NCBI GenBank assembly: GCA_021234155.1
Contig: JAJEKV010000036.1
Location: 10,119,426-10,183,425 of the forward strand
Length of the DNA stretch: 64,000 nucleotides
Direction of reading: 5' to 3'
Source: Isoetes taiwanensis
Lineage: Eukaryota; Streptophyta; Lycopodiopsida; Isoetales; Isoetaceae
The stretch's first letter is position 1; every line of letters begins with the position of its first letter. Shown in pieces: positions 1-12,329 of the stretch. Made by a program: the position numbers and the translations under genes. Below the pieces are notes generated by a model, which saw nothing but the letters and a program-made list of their open reading frames with translations, was not told where the DNA came from and searched no databases.

Positions 1-365
1 TAGTAATCGAAGGGGAGGAGTACATTTTGGCAAATGACATCCTCAACCTCCCATACTGCCAAGAAAAGAGGCTCAGGATCGACGAGCTCTTAGGCTTGAT
101 TGCAAAGAGCAGCAGAGCGACTCATGGACTACTCCTATCAGGAAGTCCCAAGGGAAGTAGCGGAGCGGCACTCCTACGCCGGCGAGATGATGTCCGACAT
201 TGCCACCTACGAGTACATAAGGGAGATGTATCATCGGCAGCAGCCAGTCATCCCAGAAGAGGAATTCCAAGCCATTCAAAGCAGGCTATACAAACCAGGG
301 AAGGGCCCGAGCTCCAGCCAAACTGTTCGATCGCGAATTATGCGCGATGCTTCCAGCATGCTTAT
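1..365 (+). other. Unidentified coding-like fragment, frameshifted
   Basis: Two overlapping plus-strand frames read like real protein. The first (up to about position 100) contains GEEYILANDILNLPYCQEK. The second (from about 100 to 365) contains AERHSYAGEMMSDIATYEY and IPEEEFQAIQSRL. A one-base frameshift near position 100 would join them. I do not recognise the family. The coding character stops abruptly at about 365, where the minus-strand gypsy reverse transcriptase begins, so this junction is probably an insertion or rearrangement boundary. The left part runs off the window. It could be part of another transposon or a captured host exon. Confidence 0.3.
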
Positions 366-1123
366 TAAGCTGACGATAATCAATGCACATCCTTAGACTT
401 CCATCTTTCTTCTTGACGAAAAGGATGGGTGCTCCAAAAGGAGACATGCTTGCTCTTATGATCCGAGCTCAAGCAGTTCTTGTAACTGCTTCCTGAGCTC
501 TACCAGCTCTGGAGTGCTCATCCTATAAGTGCGTTGCTGGTAGGCTTAGCATCTGGCGCTAGTGTGATTCCACACTCTACACCCCTGTAAGGTGGTAGCT
601 GACGGATTTCATCTGTGAATACATCATGAAACTCCTTTACGAGCCTTGCTATAGGCTTAGGCAACCGATTTTCACTTGGCTCACTTCCTTTTGCTTGACT
701 TGGCTCAACTGCCTCTAGCCTCAAGATGTAATCCACCCTGTTCTTTATTATGCTTTTCCTCAATTGCTTCATAGAGATACATTGCATAGCTGAAGTTATC
801 TTCTTACCTTTTACTATGTATCGATTGCCGTCTGGTGCCGTCATAGAGATCTCATTGCGGTCGCAATCTATCATAACTTTTGCTGGTCTGAGGAACTCCA
901 TTCCTACTATGAGGTCGTACTTCCCAATGTCCATCACTTCCGTTCCTATGGGCCATTTGCTTCTACTAAGGTCTACGTCGAAACTAATTCTCCTAGCCTT
1001 AGTGTGGCATATAGCGCCACTCGCCATGCTGACTGGCCTAGGCTTGGACTTCAAGATCTTATTCTTCATGAGAGCAGCTGGCCTTGGAGAGGCAAAATTA
1101 TGTGAACTATCTGTGTCTATCAA
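366..1123 (-). pseudogene. Ty3/gypsy protease and start of reverse transcriptase (degenerate)
   Basis: Reading leftward from 1123, the frame starts with a degenerate retropepsin active site, MIDTDSSHNF, where gypsy elements usually have D(S/T)GA. It continues with GKYDLIVGMEFL, typical of the protease C-terminal half, and then LPPYRGVECGI, which marks the approach to the reverse transcriptase. After a frameshift near 520 the RT N-terminus follows: [20 protein letters not shown] at about 440-370. Similarity ends at about 365 and no RT catalytic core remains. The gag of the same element lies upstream (1181-1947 and 13,052-13,573). This is a dead fragment, as shown by the frameshifts, the altered catalytic motif and the truncation. 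Confidence 0.8.
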
Positions 1124-1180
1124 GACACATATGGCTTGCTATCAATAATCCTTTCTGTTGAAATGACTGTAGACTGATTG

Positions 1181-1947
1181 CTAACCTCTCCTGACAATGG
1201 CAACACAAATTCTACACTCACCTTCGATGTAATCCTGAGGTTCCTGTTGGTTGCCTTCCTCATCATCCTCTTCGGCTGGTGACTCCCAGTCGACAAGCTC
1301 GGCTAATGCTGACTGCATGACAAAGTGGCAATTGTGCATTCGGTGCCCTGGCTGGAAGCACCTGAAGCACAATTTCTTCTCTATGCATTCCTGTCTTTTC
1401 TCCTTTGGGATGCTGTCTAGGATAAATCTGACTGCCGCACGTTCCCCATAAGACTTCCCCTGAGCTTTCCTCTGGTACTGTCTTCCTGCTGGCGTAGAGG
1501 GCGTCTGTATAGCTTGATATTGCCCCGTTGCCTTTCCTTTATATGGAAGATGTTTCTGTGCTGGGGTCACTGGTGCCTCTTCTAAGCTGTGAGCTTTATC
1601 TTCTGCTTCCCCAACTGTTCTCGGATTGATTGCTCGCACTAGCCTTTTGATGTTGCTATTGAGGCCCTCAATATACCGGTCTACGACTTGTCTTTTTGTT
1701 ATCCTTGGAATATTCAATCTCAACCTCATGAACTCCTCCGTGTATTTAGCCATGGACAAATTACCCTGATCCAACCTATAGAACTGTTGTATTTGTCTGC
1801 TGGTATGGGATCTTGGAACATAATGCTTACGGAATGCTTTGCTGAATGTCCTGAACCTACAGTTGTTTCTTCTCAACTTGTTTAATTTTGCGTAACCCTT
1901 CCACCATATTCTGGCTGGCCCTATATCAAGTTTGTTGTTGCCACTTT
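1181..1947 (-). pseudogene. Ty3/gypsy gag, C-terminal part with zinc knuckle
   Basis: The minus-strand frame includes PARIWWKGY and EEFMRLRLNIPRITKRQVV, typical of the capsid region of plant gypsy gag. Near its C-terminus is a CCHC zinc knuckle, CFRCFQPGHRMHNC (C-x2-C-x4-H-x4-C), which binds nucleic acid in the gag particle. The reading frame enters this segment directly from the left end of the CACTA transposon at 1948. Its missing N-terminal half is found 11 kb away at 13,052-13,573 on the same strand, so one gag gene was split by transposon insertion. When the two halves are compared at the break they are one base out of register, indicating an additional small indel. Confidence 0.85.
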
Positions 1948-1975
1948 CACTACCACCCCAATTCTGGGACCACAC
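1948..1975 (+). repeat. Left terminal inverted repeat of the CACTA element
   Basis: Begins CACTACCACCCCAATTCTGG immediately after the TTT duplication. It pairs with 13,021-13,048 with six mismatches in 28 bases. Confidence 0.85.
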
Positions 1976-1976
1976 C

Positions 1977-3480
1977 TAAAAACAACAATAAAAAAAAGAC
2001 AACATGTCGTTGTTCCAAAAAATCTACATGTGGTTATGTGGAGGTGTGGTTTATTAAGGAGGCGGTGTAGTTTTTTTTATGGAGTTATAGTTTTTTTTTT
2101 TTTGAAGGTGTGGTCTTTTTTTGAGGTGTCGTTTTTTTTAAAGAAGTGTTGCTTATTTTTTTGAGGGGGTGTTGTTTTTAAGAAGGTGTTGTTTTTTGAG
2201 GTGTAATTTATAACTAGGTGTAGTTTTTAAGAGTCGTTTTTTATGGAAGTATAGTTTTTTGAAGTGTGGTTTATAAGGAGGTATAGTTTTTAAGTGGTTG
2301 TTTTTTAAAGGAAGTATGGTTTTTTGAAGTGGTATGATTTTTTTTAATCGAGGTGTTGTTTTTTGAGGTGTCGTTTATAAGTGGGTGTAGTTTTTAAATA
2401 GCTGTTTTTTAAAGAAGTATGGTTTTTTGAAGTGTGGTTTATAAGCGGGTGTAGTTTTTAAGTGGCTGTTTTTTAATGAAGTATGGTTTTCTGAAGTGGT
2501 ATAGTTTATAACTAGGTGCAGTGTTTAAGAATCTATTTTTAAGGAAATATGATTTTTTTTTTGTGTGGTTTATATAACTAGGTATAGTTTTTACGTAGCT
2601 ATTTTTTAAAGTAAGTATGGTTTTTTGATGTGTGGTTTTTAGTGTAGTTTTTAAGTGGTTTTTTTTTTTTTTACAGAAGTGTGATTTTCTGAAGTGGCGT
2701 AGTTTTTACGCAGCTATTTCTTAAGGAAGTATGGTTTTTTTGAGGATATTTCTTAAGCAAAGCTCCACCACCTGGAATATTGTTTGTGTGCTCAACTTTG
2801 GGAATGTATCGTATTGTTTTACATTCGTGAAAAATAACTTCAACGGTTAGATCCAACCACTACAAGAGAATGAGCATCACACTAACCCCAAATTTCGCTC
2901 TATGTGTAGTTTTTCGCTGTCTTTTTTTGAAGAAAAACAACACTTAAAGCCCATCTGTTGTATTGTTCCGAAAATGCTAGAAACAACGTGTAGTTTTTGG
3001 CTAAAAAGTCTATGCATAGAAAATTGACAGCCTTTTGAAAAAAAATCAATGCATTGTTTTTAGGTGTTGTTTTTTTTTGTTTTTTATTAAAAAAATAACA
3101 TGTGTTTTTACAGAATATCAACATATGGTTTTTGAAGATAGTAGTTGTTTTTACTAAAAAATCAACATGTGGTTTAACAGAATATCCACGTGAATAGTAG
3201 TTGTTTTCAAGTGTTGTTTTTACTATATAATAACATAGTTTAGAAAAATATCCACATGTAGAAAGGTGTAGTTTTTAAGTGTAGTTATTACAGGTAGAAA
3301 ACTTGTGTGCTTTTTTAGGGTACAAATTTGGTTTCTATATATTGTTTTTAAGCAACCTACCATTGTTTCCTTCAAAAAAATATATGCTTTTAAGCAATCT
3401 AACGTTGTTTTTTTAAATTACTAACGTTGTTTCCTTAAAAAAGAGATATGCTTTTTTTTTTTTTCTAATTTTGTTTCGTT
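1977..3480. repeat. Left subterminal repeat zone of the CACTA element
   Basis: About 1.5 kb of T-rich sequence made of degenerate short units such as GTGGTTTATAAG and TAGTTTTTAAGTG, repeated dozens of times with irregular spacing. The complementary kind of sequence fills 12,330-13,020 at the other end. In CACTA elements such arrays serve as transposase binding sites. There are no genes here. Confidence 0.7.
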
Positions 3481-5215
3481 CAAAAACCAAACCTATTCCT
3501 TTTATCTTTGGGGATTGTATTTGTTGCTGTTTAGCTCTTATTCAATAGTCAAGACATTCATATATTTTGAATATTTCGAATTCTTGATTGTAAACGAAGG
3601 TATATTGTGAATATTTTGAATTCTTCATAGTAAAACAAAGGCATTGAGACAAATAATATGATCATCCTTATTGAATGAAAGAAACAGAAGGAAATAAAAT
3701 ACAAATCATTCAAACCATTCTCGTCTTTGTCTTTATTATTCAACCATTTGGACCTCTAAAAGATCAGATTTTGCAATCTGCTTACAAGATTCCGGATGTA
3801 TGATAATCTTCTGGATTTTGCAATGGCCTTTGAAACTCATTAACCCGATCTTGAAGGGTCATTACCGTAAAATAAAAGCTGTCGTCGAGATGCCATGAAC
3901 ATGGCTGGAGGCCTTCAAAGAGGGGGACATTGAGATTGAAATAAGTCTTAGAAATAACAACTGTCCAAATTTTTCGACTGGCATTTCATTCTGCAGAGCA
4001 CTGCAAGGCATGAAATTAGCAGACAGCAACACAAAAGCAAAGCAAAACCAATATAAAAATTCAGAGCGTACCTTGGTAGTGGTCGGCCAGTGAAGGAGTT
4101 GCAGAGAAAGCAATGGCATCCTGGTCGGCCAGTGAAGTGGTCGCCTCTTCTCATTCTTCCTTTTAACAAAACAGGTGAGGCATTCAAATGCTGATGATCC
4201 TGAGATTAAAGACGACATCAGCTCCAACGAATCTGAAAATAACACAAATGGAGCTTCAAGTAGGGTCGACTGCCGGATTTGCACAGTTGGAGCTTCAAGT
4301 TGGGTCGGAAGCCCTCATTGCTTTCTCTTTTTCTGCATTCCTTGAAGGACAAGCAAAGCCCAGCTCCTTGGGAATCAAATCCTGGCCGAAATGCTGCCAG
4401 CCTGTTTTTAGGGTAAAATTAGAATGGAAAAAACCTGTTTGCCATCGCCAGCACGCCATAGCCCATCTGCCGGATCTGCCATCGCCATAGCCATCCGGAT
4501 CTGCCGGGTCTGCCATCGCCATGGCCAGCCGGAACTACCATCGCCATAGCCAGCCGGAACTACCATCGCCATAGCACGCTTTCTGCTACCGCGCCAACGC
4601 CATAGCCTGCAGAGAAAGAAACACAAGATGCACAATGGCCGGATAATCTCGGATTTCAATCTCAGCCCTTCATTTTAGTAGCCAGTAATATCATAGGACT
4701 AAGATCAACATCTATACCATTCATCTTTGAGTTAATCTGAACCGTTAAATAAAGATCAATAAGATCTAAGGACTCGGATCAAGATCTGTGCCGTTTATCT
4801 CGGCCTTTGACAAAAAATCACGCGTATATAAAATATTATTTTATTTTCCACGCCTAGCAAATTCATTAATTTATGGAAAAATTATAAAAATACCCCTGTA
4901 TTTTCACAAATTGTTAAAATGCCCCTGTCTGCTAAGAATACCCATGTTTTGCCCCTGAGACGAATTATTATAATGCCCCTGTCTAAGTGCAACCTTTTGT
5001 ATTTTTTTTTTAAGTTTTAACCATTGTTAAACCATTAAATTATCACGTATAAACAATGGATACACCAAAATGTGCAAATACGTGCACATGCCAGTGGTTC
5101 GATCAAGCCCAAGCCTGAACCTAATAAGCTCCAATGAACGAAGCACATGCAGCTAAATCATATGCAGCCATAACCCAACATCAAGAAACCAGCAGCTAGC
5201 TGCTGCCACTGTACA
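3481..5215. other. CACTA interior without recognisable gene; short GC-rich tandem repeat at 4460-4580
   Basis: I see no supported coding sequence. At about 4460-4580 a unit of roughly 28 bases containing CCATCGCCATAGCCAGCCGG is repeated about four times. At 4870-4990 the phrase TGCCCCTGTCT recurs at short intervals in AT-rich sequence. Confidence 0.5.
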
Positions 5216-5224
5216 TATTTGAAA

Positions 5225-5780
5225 AGGCAAGCCAACATGCCACCTAGGCTCAAACATGCCAAGGTGGCTCAAACATGCCAAGATGGCTCCAACATGCCAC
5301 CTAGGCTCCAACATGCCAAGGTGGCTCAAAAATGCCAAGGTGGCTCAAACATGCCAAGGTGGCCACCTAGGCTCCAACATGCCACTTAGGCTCAAACACG
5401 CCATCTAGGCTCAACATGTCAAGGTGGCTCAAACACGCCATCTAGGCTCAAACACGCCACCTAGGCTCCAACATGCCTAGGTGGCTTAACCATGCCACCT
5501 AGGCTCGAACGTGCCTAGGTGGCTCAAACATGCCACCTAGGCTCCAACATGAAAAGGTGGCTCAAACATGCCACCTAGGCTCCAACATGCCAAGGTGGCT
5601 CGAACATGCCATGTGGGCTCCAAAATGCCACCTAGGCTCCAACATGCCGAGGTGGCTCAAACATGCCACCTAGGCTCCAACACGCCACCTAGGCTCCAAC
5701 ATGCCAAGCTGGCTCAACCATGCCACGTGGGCTCCAACATGCCAAGGTGGCTCAAACACGCCACCTAGGCTCCAACCGTA
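5225..5780. repeat. Minisatellite of about 19-20-bp units
   Basis: More than 25 tandem copies of a unit of the form GGCTCAAACATGCCACCTA. The 3' part of the unit alternates between CCACCTAGG and CCAAGGTGG, and the first word alternates between CTCAAACATG and CTCCAACATG. The array gives spurious open frames on both strands. It lies inside the CACTA element. Confidence 0.9.
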
Positions 5781-6185
5781 ATGATTGGATTGCATGTATG
5801 TTAAAAAATGGTGCTGCACGTAGTTATCTGCAACCTAGTTATCTGTAAAAACAACCACGTTTCGACCTCTGAAACGTAAACCATATGTGGTGCTAGGTTA
5901 TTGTAGGGTTTACGTTATGGAGATCGAGTTTTGGTCGTTTGCACTTGGGACATGGTCGAGAAGTTGCAGTTGAAGACGCAAAGCAATAGGAACTGACGGA
6001 CATGGGTTTGGATCTATTTTCCTCCCATTGTGGCAATTAGAAATCAAGAGCTAATTGTATACAGATTGTCCCATGGCCACTAAATCATTGTGGGATACGC
6101 GTATATAAGGTGACACTTCTCAGGTGTGTTAGTTCATATGCATGCTTTTATATGGATATGGTGTGTTAGAACGTCGAGGTTGTTT

Positions 6186-6230
6186 AAGAATAGAATAGAA
6201 TAGAATAGAATAGAATAGAACAGAATAGAT
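6186..6230. repeat. Pentanucleotide microsatellite (AATAG)n
   Basis: About eight tandem copies of TAGAA/AATAG, one of them with an A-to-C change. The surrounding 5781-7880 holds only AT-rich, locally repetitive sequence with no recognisable gene. Confidence 0.9.
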
Positions 6231-7882
6231 TTTTTATCGTTCACGGAGACAAATTGGCCTATGAGATCCAAACAAAAAGAGAGCAGCAAGCGCATTACTG
6301 TCAGGATTTAAGGCAACCAATCTTTATCCAAATGTATGCAAAAAGGCATCAATTACATGAGGATCCCTAAAGCAAAATGAGGTAGTTGCACTCAGATCTG
6401 AATATCTCGAGCTGCGTTGATCTTGTTCAAATGATTTTTGGAGGAGAACCAGCGAAAAGTTGTAGTGAAATGTATGAAAAAATTTGGCTCAATTTGGATC
6501 TGAAATGTCTGAGAAAATTGAGTTCAAAGTTGGAGGAAAATTTGGCCAGTGCACTACCTTGGAACAAAACAATGTCTGCACACTCAAATGATGATATCTC
6601 GAGTTTAACTAAACAATTTTGCATGAATTTTAAAAGACTATCAGAGAAAAGTTGTAGGAACATGTGGGAAAAAACTTTGCCTAATTTGGAACTGGGATGA
6701 TGGAGAAAAACGAGTTTAAAGTGGATCCGAAATTTTGTCAGTGAACTGTCACAGAAAATTAGCAAGTAGTTTTTTGGATCATCAGTAGTTTTTTTGCACA
6801 ACTTCAACTAACACATGTTTAAATATGTCCTAATATAATGTTGACCCTCAACCTGGCTGGCTTAACAATCAAACACAAGAAGCCAACTTGAAACTATGCT
6901 CAAATTGGGGTTAGAACCTCCAGATCACTTAAGGCGATCAATCTATACAAGAAAATTTCAATAGGATAGCTCAAAAGTTCATATGTTCATACCTTTCCCA
7001 TTTCTAGAAAATGGTAGCAGTACTCAAATCGAGGTGGCATGCGGAGATAAATTGATTCTTGATTATTGATTACTCACACTGATAGAGAAAAGTTTGGAAA
7101 GCAATGGTGAAAACTTTGGCCAATTCTGAGCTCAGATCTCTGAGATATTCGAGTTCAAAGTCGGTGCAAAATTTGGTCAATAAAAGCCAAAATAAATGAG
7201 GATTTTGAGTTGCTAATGGAGTTTTTGAGAAATTCCAAAGCTGAGGTGTGCCAAAAGGCGTTGTGATATGGGGCAAGTGGTCAAATTTGTGCACTGATTT
7301 GCAAAACACAGTCAAGAATAGTCTCAAACAACATGCAAATGTCTCTGCAATATGAGTTTGGACTAGTTTATTTTGAAAATTTTGAAGCATATAAGTACGA
7401 ATGGTTGCTATGAGAGATTGCAAAATTTGTTCTTTGCAAAAATTATGGAAGATGACATGGCATGTGTATGATGAGGTGGTAAAGATGAGTGCTGAGGTGG
7501 CAAAAGATGAACGGGTGGAAAAGCAAAGAATTTGCCTAGAGAACTATGGTGACATGGCATTCCTTTGGATAGTGTGCTATGTGGCATGATGACTAAGCAT
7601 TTATGCACTTTAGATAGAAAATGACTAGGTCAATTAAAAGAAAAGGGAGATTTCTTTAGTGTAATAAGTAGGTAATAGTGGCAAGCAAGGTGATGTGGCA
7701 CTGGAAATGATGAGGTGCCATAAGAGAGAGAAACCAAACTTCTTTCTTTTTGAAAATGTGACTTTTACAAAAGTTATAGGTGATGACATGGTATGAGCAT
7801 GCGAGATGGCAACTATGAGTGACATGGCAAAAGATGAAGGGATAGAAAAATGAAGAATTTGCCTCGGCAATTTGCAACTTGT

Positions 7883-7931
7883 TAGAAGAAGAAGAAGAAG
7901 AAGAAGAAGAAGAAGAAGAAGAAGAAGAAGA
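7883..7931. repeat. Trinucleotide microsatellite (GAA)n
   Basis: About 16 uninterrupted GAA units. They produce artefactual poly-serine and poly-leucine open frames on the minus strand. Confidence 0.95.
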
Positions 7932-8325
7932 GATTTTAACGTCACGCCACAAGGCAGCGTCCTATCGGACATGTGACACTTTACAACACACAGCATATTC
8001 ACCTACTGGGACCCCCTAGATTTTGTGGAGAATAACCCCCTACTGGGACCCCCTTCCTGAGTGAAGTTATTTTGCTGCATATCATAGCATTGTTAGTATT
8101 GGTTACGTATCTCATAAACCAATTGGTTTTGGTTATTCCTCCTCTTCTTGTTAGAATGAGTCTTTTAAGTGCACAAATAATAGCATAGGCTAGGTTCGGA
8201 AAATGGGTCATCCAAAAAATTTAGTGGTCCTTGTTGCCTTTCACCCCCTAGACCCATAAGCATTATAAATGGGATCCTATGCAATCACATAATATGCTAT
8301 CATAGTAGCTTGTTATAAAATAATT

Positions 8326-8511
8326 TTGAAATTCTCTTTAGTATTGCTTAGGACATGGATGTCAGGTTTTGATGATTTCTCTACACTCTTCTTATTATGC
8401 ATACGTGATGCTTTCGAGAAGCTTGATATTCAGCACGTTGTGAATTCAATATTGAAACATGAGGTAACCAGGATTTTTCATGGAAACTTAGTAATATCTC
8501 ATATGGGTTAG
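8326..8511 (+). other. Exon-like segment inside the CACTA element, unidentified
   Basis: The plus-strand frame contains DDFSTLFLLCIRDAFEKLDI and QHVVNSILKHE, then meets a possible splice donor (GAG|GTAACC) near 8463. Composition is protein-like but I cannot assign a family. Together with 8975-9112 and 10,445-10,905 it could be part of a spliced host gene captured by the transposon, or a decayed transposase. Confidence 0.25.
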
Positions 8512-8974
8512 TATTTCACGGGTTCTGACATCCATTGTCATGTCCAATAGCCTTGTTATGGATGGCTAGTGGTGACTCTCATGTTTATTTGCTTTGTGCA
8601 TTGTTAGGGTTTTCTATTCCCCTCAAATTATCCAATTTGTCACTAAACTTGTTGCATACATGTTTATTATTTGCTCTTTTTATATGTGCCTTCTTCTATA
8701 GTTATTAGAAGTCATGTGGCTCTAGATACCACAACCATCTTATAGAATGTATAGATTTACATGAAGGGCTCAGAAGGCTAATGCATCATTCTTGTTTGGT
8801 ACGATTCAAGATCAACAATTGCATTAACTCCCTTTGTCGCACCTTGAAACCCCCAGATTTGAATTGTGCTTGTCCTTTGATAGTTTATATGGTAGGCCCC
8901 GACACCCATCTTGGGTTCATGTCATATTTCGTGTAGCATTCCATGATTTGTATTTTCTCTAACAAATAGATTAA

Positions 8975-9112
8975 ATAGTAAAAGCTTATGAGTTTGACGG
9001 AAGTGGGCGGTTCAAATTGAATCTGGGTTTTGAAGGTCTCATGAAGTCCCTGTATCTGCATCACCTTCGTGCAACCGAATTTAAAGTCGTAGGATGCAGA
9101 ATTGCTATATAA
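8975..9112 (+). other. Exon-like segment inside the CACTA element, unidentified
   Basis: The plus-strand frame is preceded by in-frame stops and reads AYEFDGSGRFKLNLGFEGLM followed by KSLYLHHLRATEFKVVGC before a stop. The residue mix is that of a folded globular protein, not of random AT-rich DNA. No family was recognised. Confidence 0.3.
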
Positions 9113-10428
9113 CTAGTAGAGCCAGAGAGATTATGTCCTATATCCTGTTGATTAGATTAAGGCATTTCAATATTAATGCAAAGAAGCTAGATTATGCAAC
9201 AGGAAAGCCTAAATGGTCAAGCAAATTTGAAACAGAAAACAGAGTACCCAGGAGCAAGATGACCCAGGACTCCTATTTTGAATTGAAATGTGAGAATTCC
9301 TTCGGAAATTTGTCAGATTAGACCCGCTTAGATGAAAAAACGGATTCTAAACCAAAGCGACTGTTACCTTCCACGGTAAGAAATGAATGGTTTGTTTTGT
9401 GGGTCATTGGGGCTATGCAGTGGGAGGCGTGAGAGAGGCCGTTGATGGAACTAAATCTTGGGAATAAGCCCATAACACTTGTGTTTTTCTAGCTTGATAC
9501 TAATGCATCCCAAGTTGCCCTTCATTGCTCTGTTTTCCACTTCAATCCGCTCTTGTGGGGCACTTTAATTACCCATCTCACCGCAAAAGGCCATGTTTGC
9601 CTCTCAATCAAACAAATCCAACCATGTTTGCATTCAAACGAGAGCATATTAACAAACATTAAGATCTTTGCTCTTTTTTTCGGGAGGAAGAACGGGACAA
9701 AACGCGAAGGTCATTTAAATGGAAGGAATTGGAATTTGGGAGCGCAAGGGATAGCTATGGTCAATTAGAAGGCGACGATGCTCCCCGACACACCAACACC
9801 TAAGCCCCATACAAGAATCGCGAGATTTTTAGGATTTCTCAACCGGTTGGTCGCAAAGCTCTTGACAATTTCCTGCTCACTCGCCCACGCCAGAAGATTG
9901 ACGCCATGTCTACATCCGGGCCAAGATTGGGAGTTTGACAAGAAATTTCATCTCTTGCTTCTGCAAAATTCTTAAAACTTAGGGGGGAAAACAGCATTCC
10001 CATGATTGTAGAAGATATTACAGAGGCCCGTGCCGCCCTCGCCGATGCCTCTGTCATCCCAAATGAATCTTGGCCGTCTAAGTGTCACTAAGTCTCACAA
10101 AACCCTAAAAAAGCACAATCAATCACAACCGCCTATACAGAATTTTCTATGGCATATTATACTTAAAATAAATCAAAACCTTCTATACGTCACTCCACCC
10201 TCCAACAAGAGGGTTGCCCCCTACGGGCAACCCAAAAAAGGGGAAGAAGTTTCACTTATAATAACTGTGATGAATTTACACCGTGTTTGTAATTATTTGA
10301 TGTTATACATGTATTGCTATAAATCTTTCGATCTTCTATGTTCAGATGCGTGCCAAAGCATAGTGTGATACCAGTTATTCAGGGATTGGGTAATGCATTT
10401 TTGCCAATTCTGAGGTAGAAGCTTCAGA

Positions 10429-10905
10429 TTGAATAAGGGAAAACGTGCTGTGGAGTTGTCCATTGCTGGAGCTGCAGCTATGGCGGAAGTCTGGCCGGCC
10501 TTGTCATCTCCACTTCGCCTCCATCTTCAGTCCGAAACGTTTCAAAACAGGGGAAGAGCTCTTCAAGAGCTTGGTCAAAGGAAAGCTCCACTCTGGAAAA
10601 ATGGCTCCTCTGCATGAGGCAGAGGCTGTGATTGCAGAGGCCATAGGCAGCCAGAGCTTTGGCAGATTCCCAGAGGGTTTTTTGAGCTCTGCTTTGCAGG
10701 TCTGTCTCCTCACCTTCTTTAGGAAAATTTCTAGCTATGAATTTTGCACTAGAGCTGCATCATTACCATTTCTCCATAGCCCTGCGGAGCAAAAGTCTGC
10801 AAGAATCAGACTGCTCAAAGACGTCTTTGCAGGGGGAGCTGCCGAAATCTTCACAGGATTAGCCCTAAAGCATCCCCTGACCATCTCACATGTCCAAAAT
10901 TCAAG
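10429..10905 (+). other. Two adjoining exon-like segments inside the CACTA element
   Basis: The frame from about 10,530 contains EELFKSLVKGKLHSGKMAPL and EAVIAEAIGSQSFGRFPEGF and runs to a possible donor (CAG|GTCTGT) at about 10,700. A second stretch at about 10,790-10,905 contains AEQKSARIRLLKDVFAGGAA and GLALKHPLTISHVQ. Both are plus strand and GC-richer than their surroundings. They look like consecutive exons of one host protein that I cannot name, which would fit gene capture by a CACTA element. Confidence 0.35.
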
Positions 10906-12329
10906 GTACTGCTTCGCTTTTTACTGTGCCTGCACCAAAATGCCCAGCAAAAAACTCTGTTTTCCGCCAATTTGGTTCGTTCTTAACTACTCCTGTACGA
11001 ATCTTGACTGAAACAAATCTTGGCTGGAATTATGGCCCAACAAAAGGCTACATGCTTCAGCTTACTCTAAGAATGAATTGAACTTCAGAACGAAACATGG
11101 TAACTTTGTTAACAATCTGCGCTACATCAGTTATTGGCCTAATCATGGTTAGATGGGTACCGGTCGATAGGATGTTGCCTCGAATCTGTCTGCAGAAGTT
11201 GCCTCCTAATATGCCCGGATTTGGTCGGGGCCAACACAATAGGAATTTTACCGCTCCAAATGCCTGGATTAGTGTTAGCTGGAGCAGTATAATCGTCAAA
11301 GCCACAAGCCGATTTAGCTTTGTAGTCTTAACAAATTGGGCAAGTAGTCTTAACAAATGGGCGGTGTAATCTTACAGCAGAGGAACTCCAATGCTTCCGC
11401 TGCAATTGAGACAGAATACTATTGCTTTCTGTTAAAATTACTTTCCTTTCTTCTTAATTCCTCATCAAAAAAACCTCCATATCCAGTTGAAGGGGCGCAC
11501 ATGAGGGCGAAAAAGGGCCCTCTGCTTGGGACCATCCGACCAAAACCAAACTTTAAATTTAGCTTTCGACCGCTCCATATTTTCGATCCATTAACTTATA
11601 GTTTCTCACCTTTTTGAAGCTTTGTGCGGATGAGATTGAAGATCTTAGCACGCCGGATGTGACACAGACCGATTATCATAGATATGAGGCAAGTGCCCGC
11701 AAAATCTACATCCTAATATTTCCCCGCTTGAAAAGCTTGGCTTAAAATAATCTTGGAGTCCAAAAATTGTGGGTTACTTGCAAGTTTTGTTCTTTGCCCA
11801 ATGGTTTCGTTGCAATTTTTCTTTGCCAAATCTTCTATTCCGACTGGTTGCAAATGCATGTGGCAGGCTCTGCCTGGGAGCGGATACCCTACTTAAGGTC
11901 TTATCTACCTTTTATTTCTACCCCATCTTCTAGATTCCACCTCTTTTCCCGTTCTTGGAGCTTCCAATCTATTCTATGTCAGATCATTTTTGTATTCAGC
12001 TCTGCTGGAGTTGTCAAATTTTTTATCATGTTGCTTCGGCTTTGCCTTCTAACAAATCGATTAGATTTGTGGCAAATAGGCTTGGATATAGACAGCGCTT
12101 AAGTTTTGTTCAATTGGGTTGGATTTGTGGCAAATGTCTGGATACATGGATACAGGAATGTATAAATCTTGTAAATTTGTTTCAGATATCAATGGCAGCA
12201 AGCAAACTTTGCTACAAAAAAAAATTTATGTATCAACATTCTTCTTTTTATATAAATCTATATATCTGTAAATCTATGCATGTTCATTTTATATAAATCT
12301 ATGGATCAACATTCTTCTTTTGTGAGAAA

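Noticed and set aside
7634-8002. Minus-strand frames rich in poly-Ser or poly-Leu
   Set aside because: They are created entirely by the (GAA)n microsatellite at 7883-7931.
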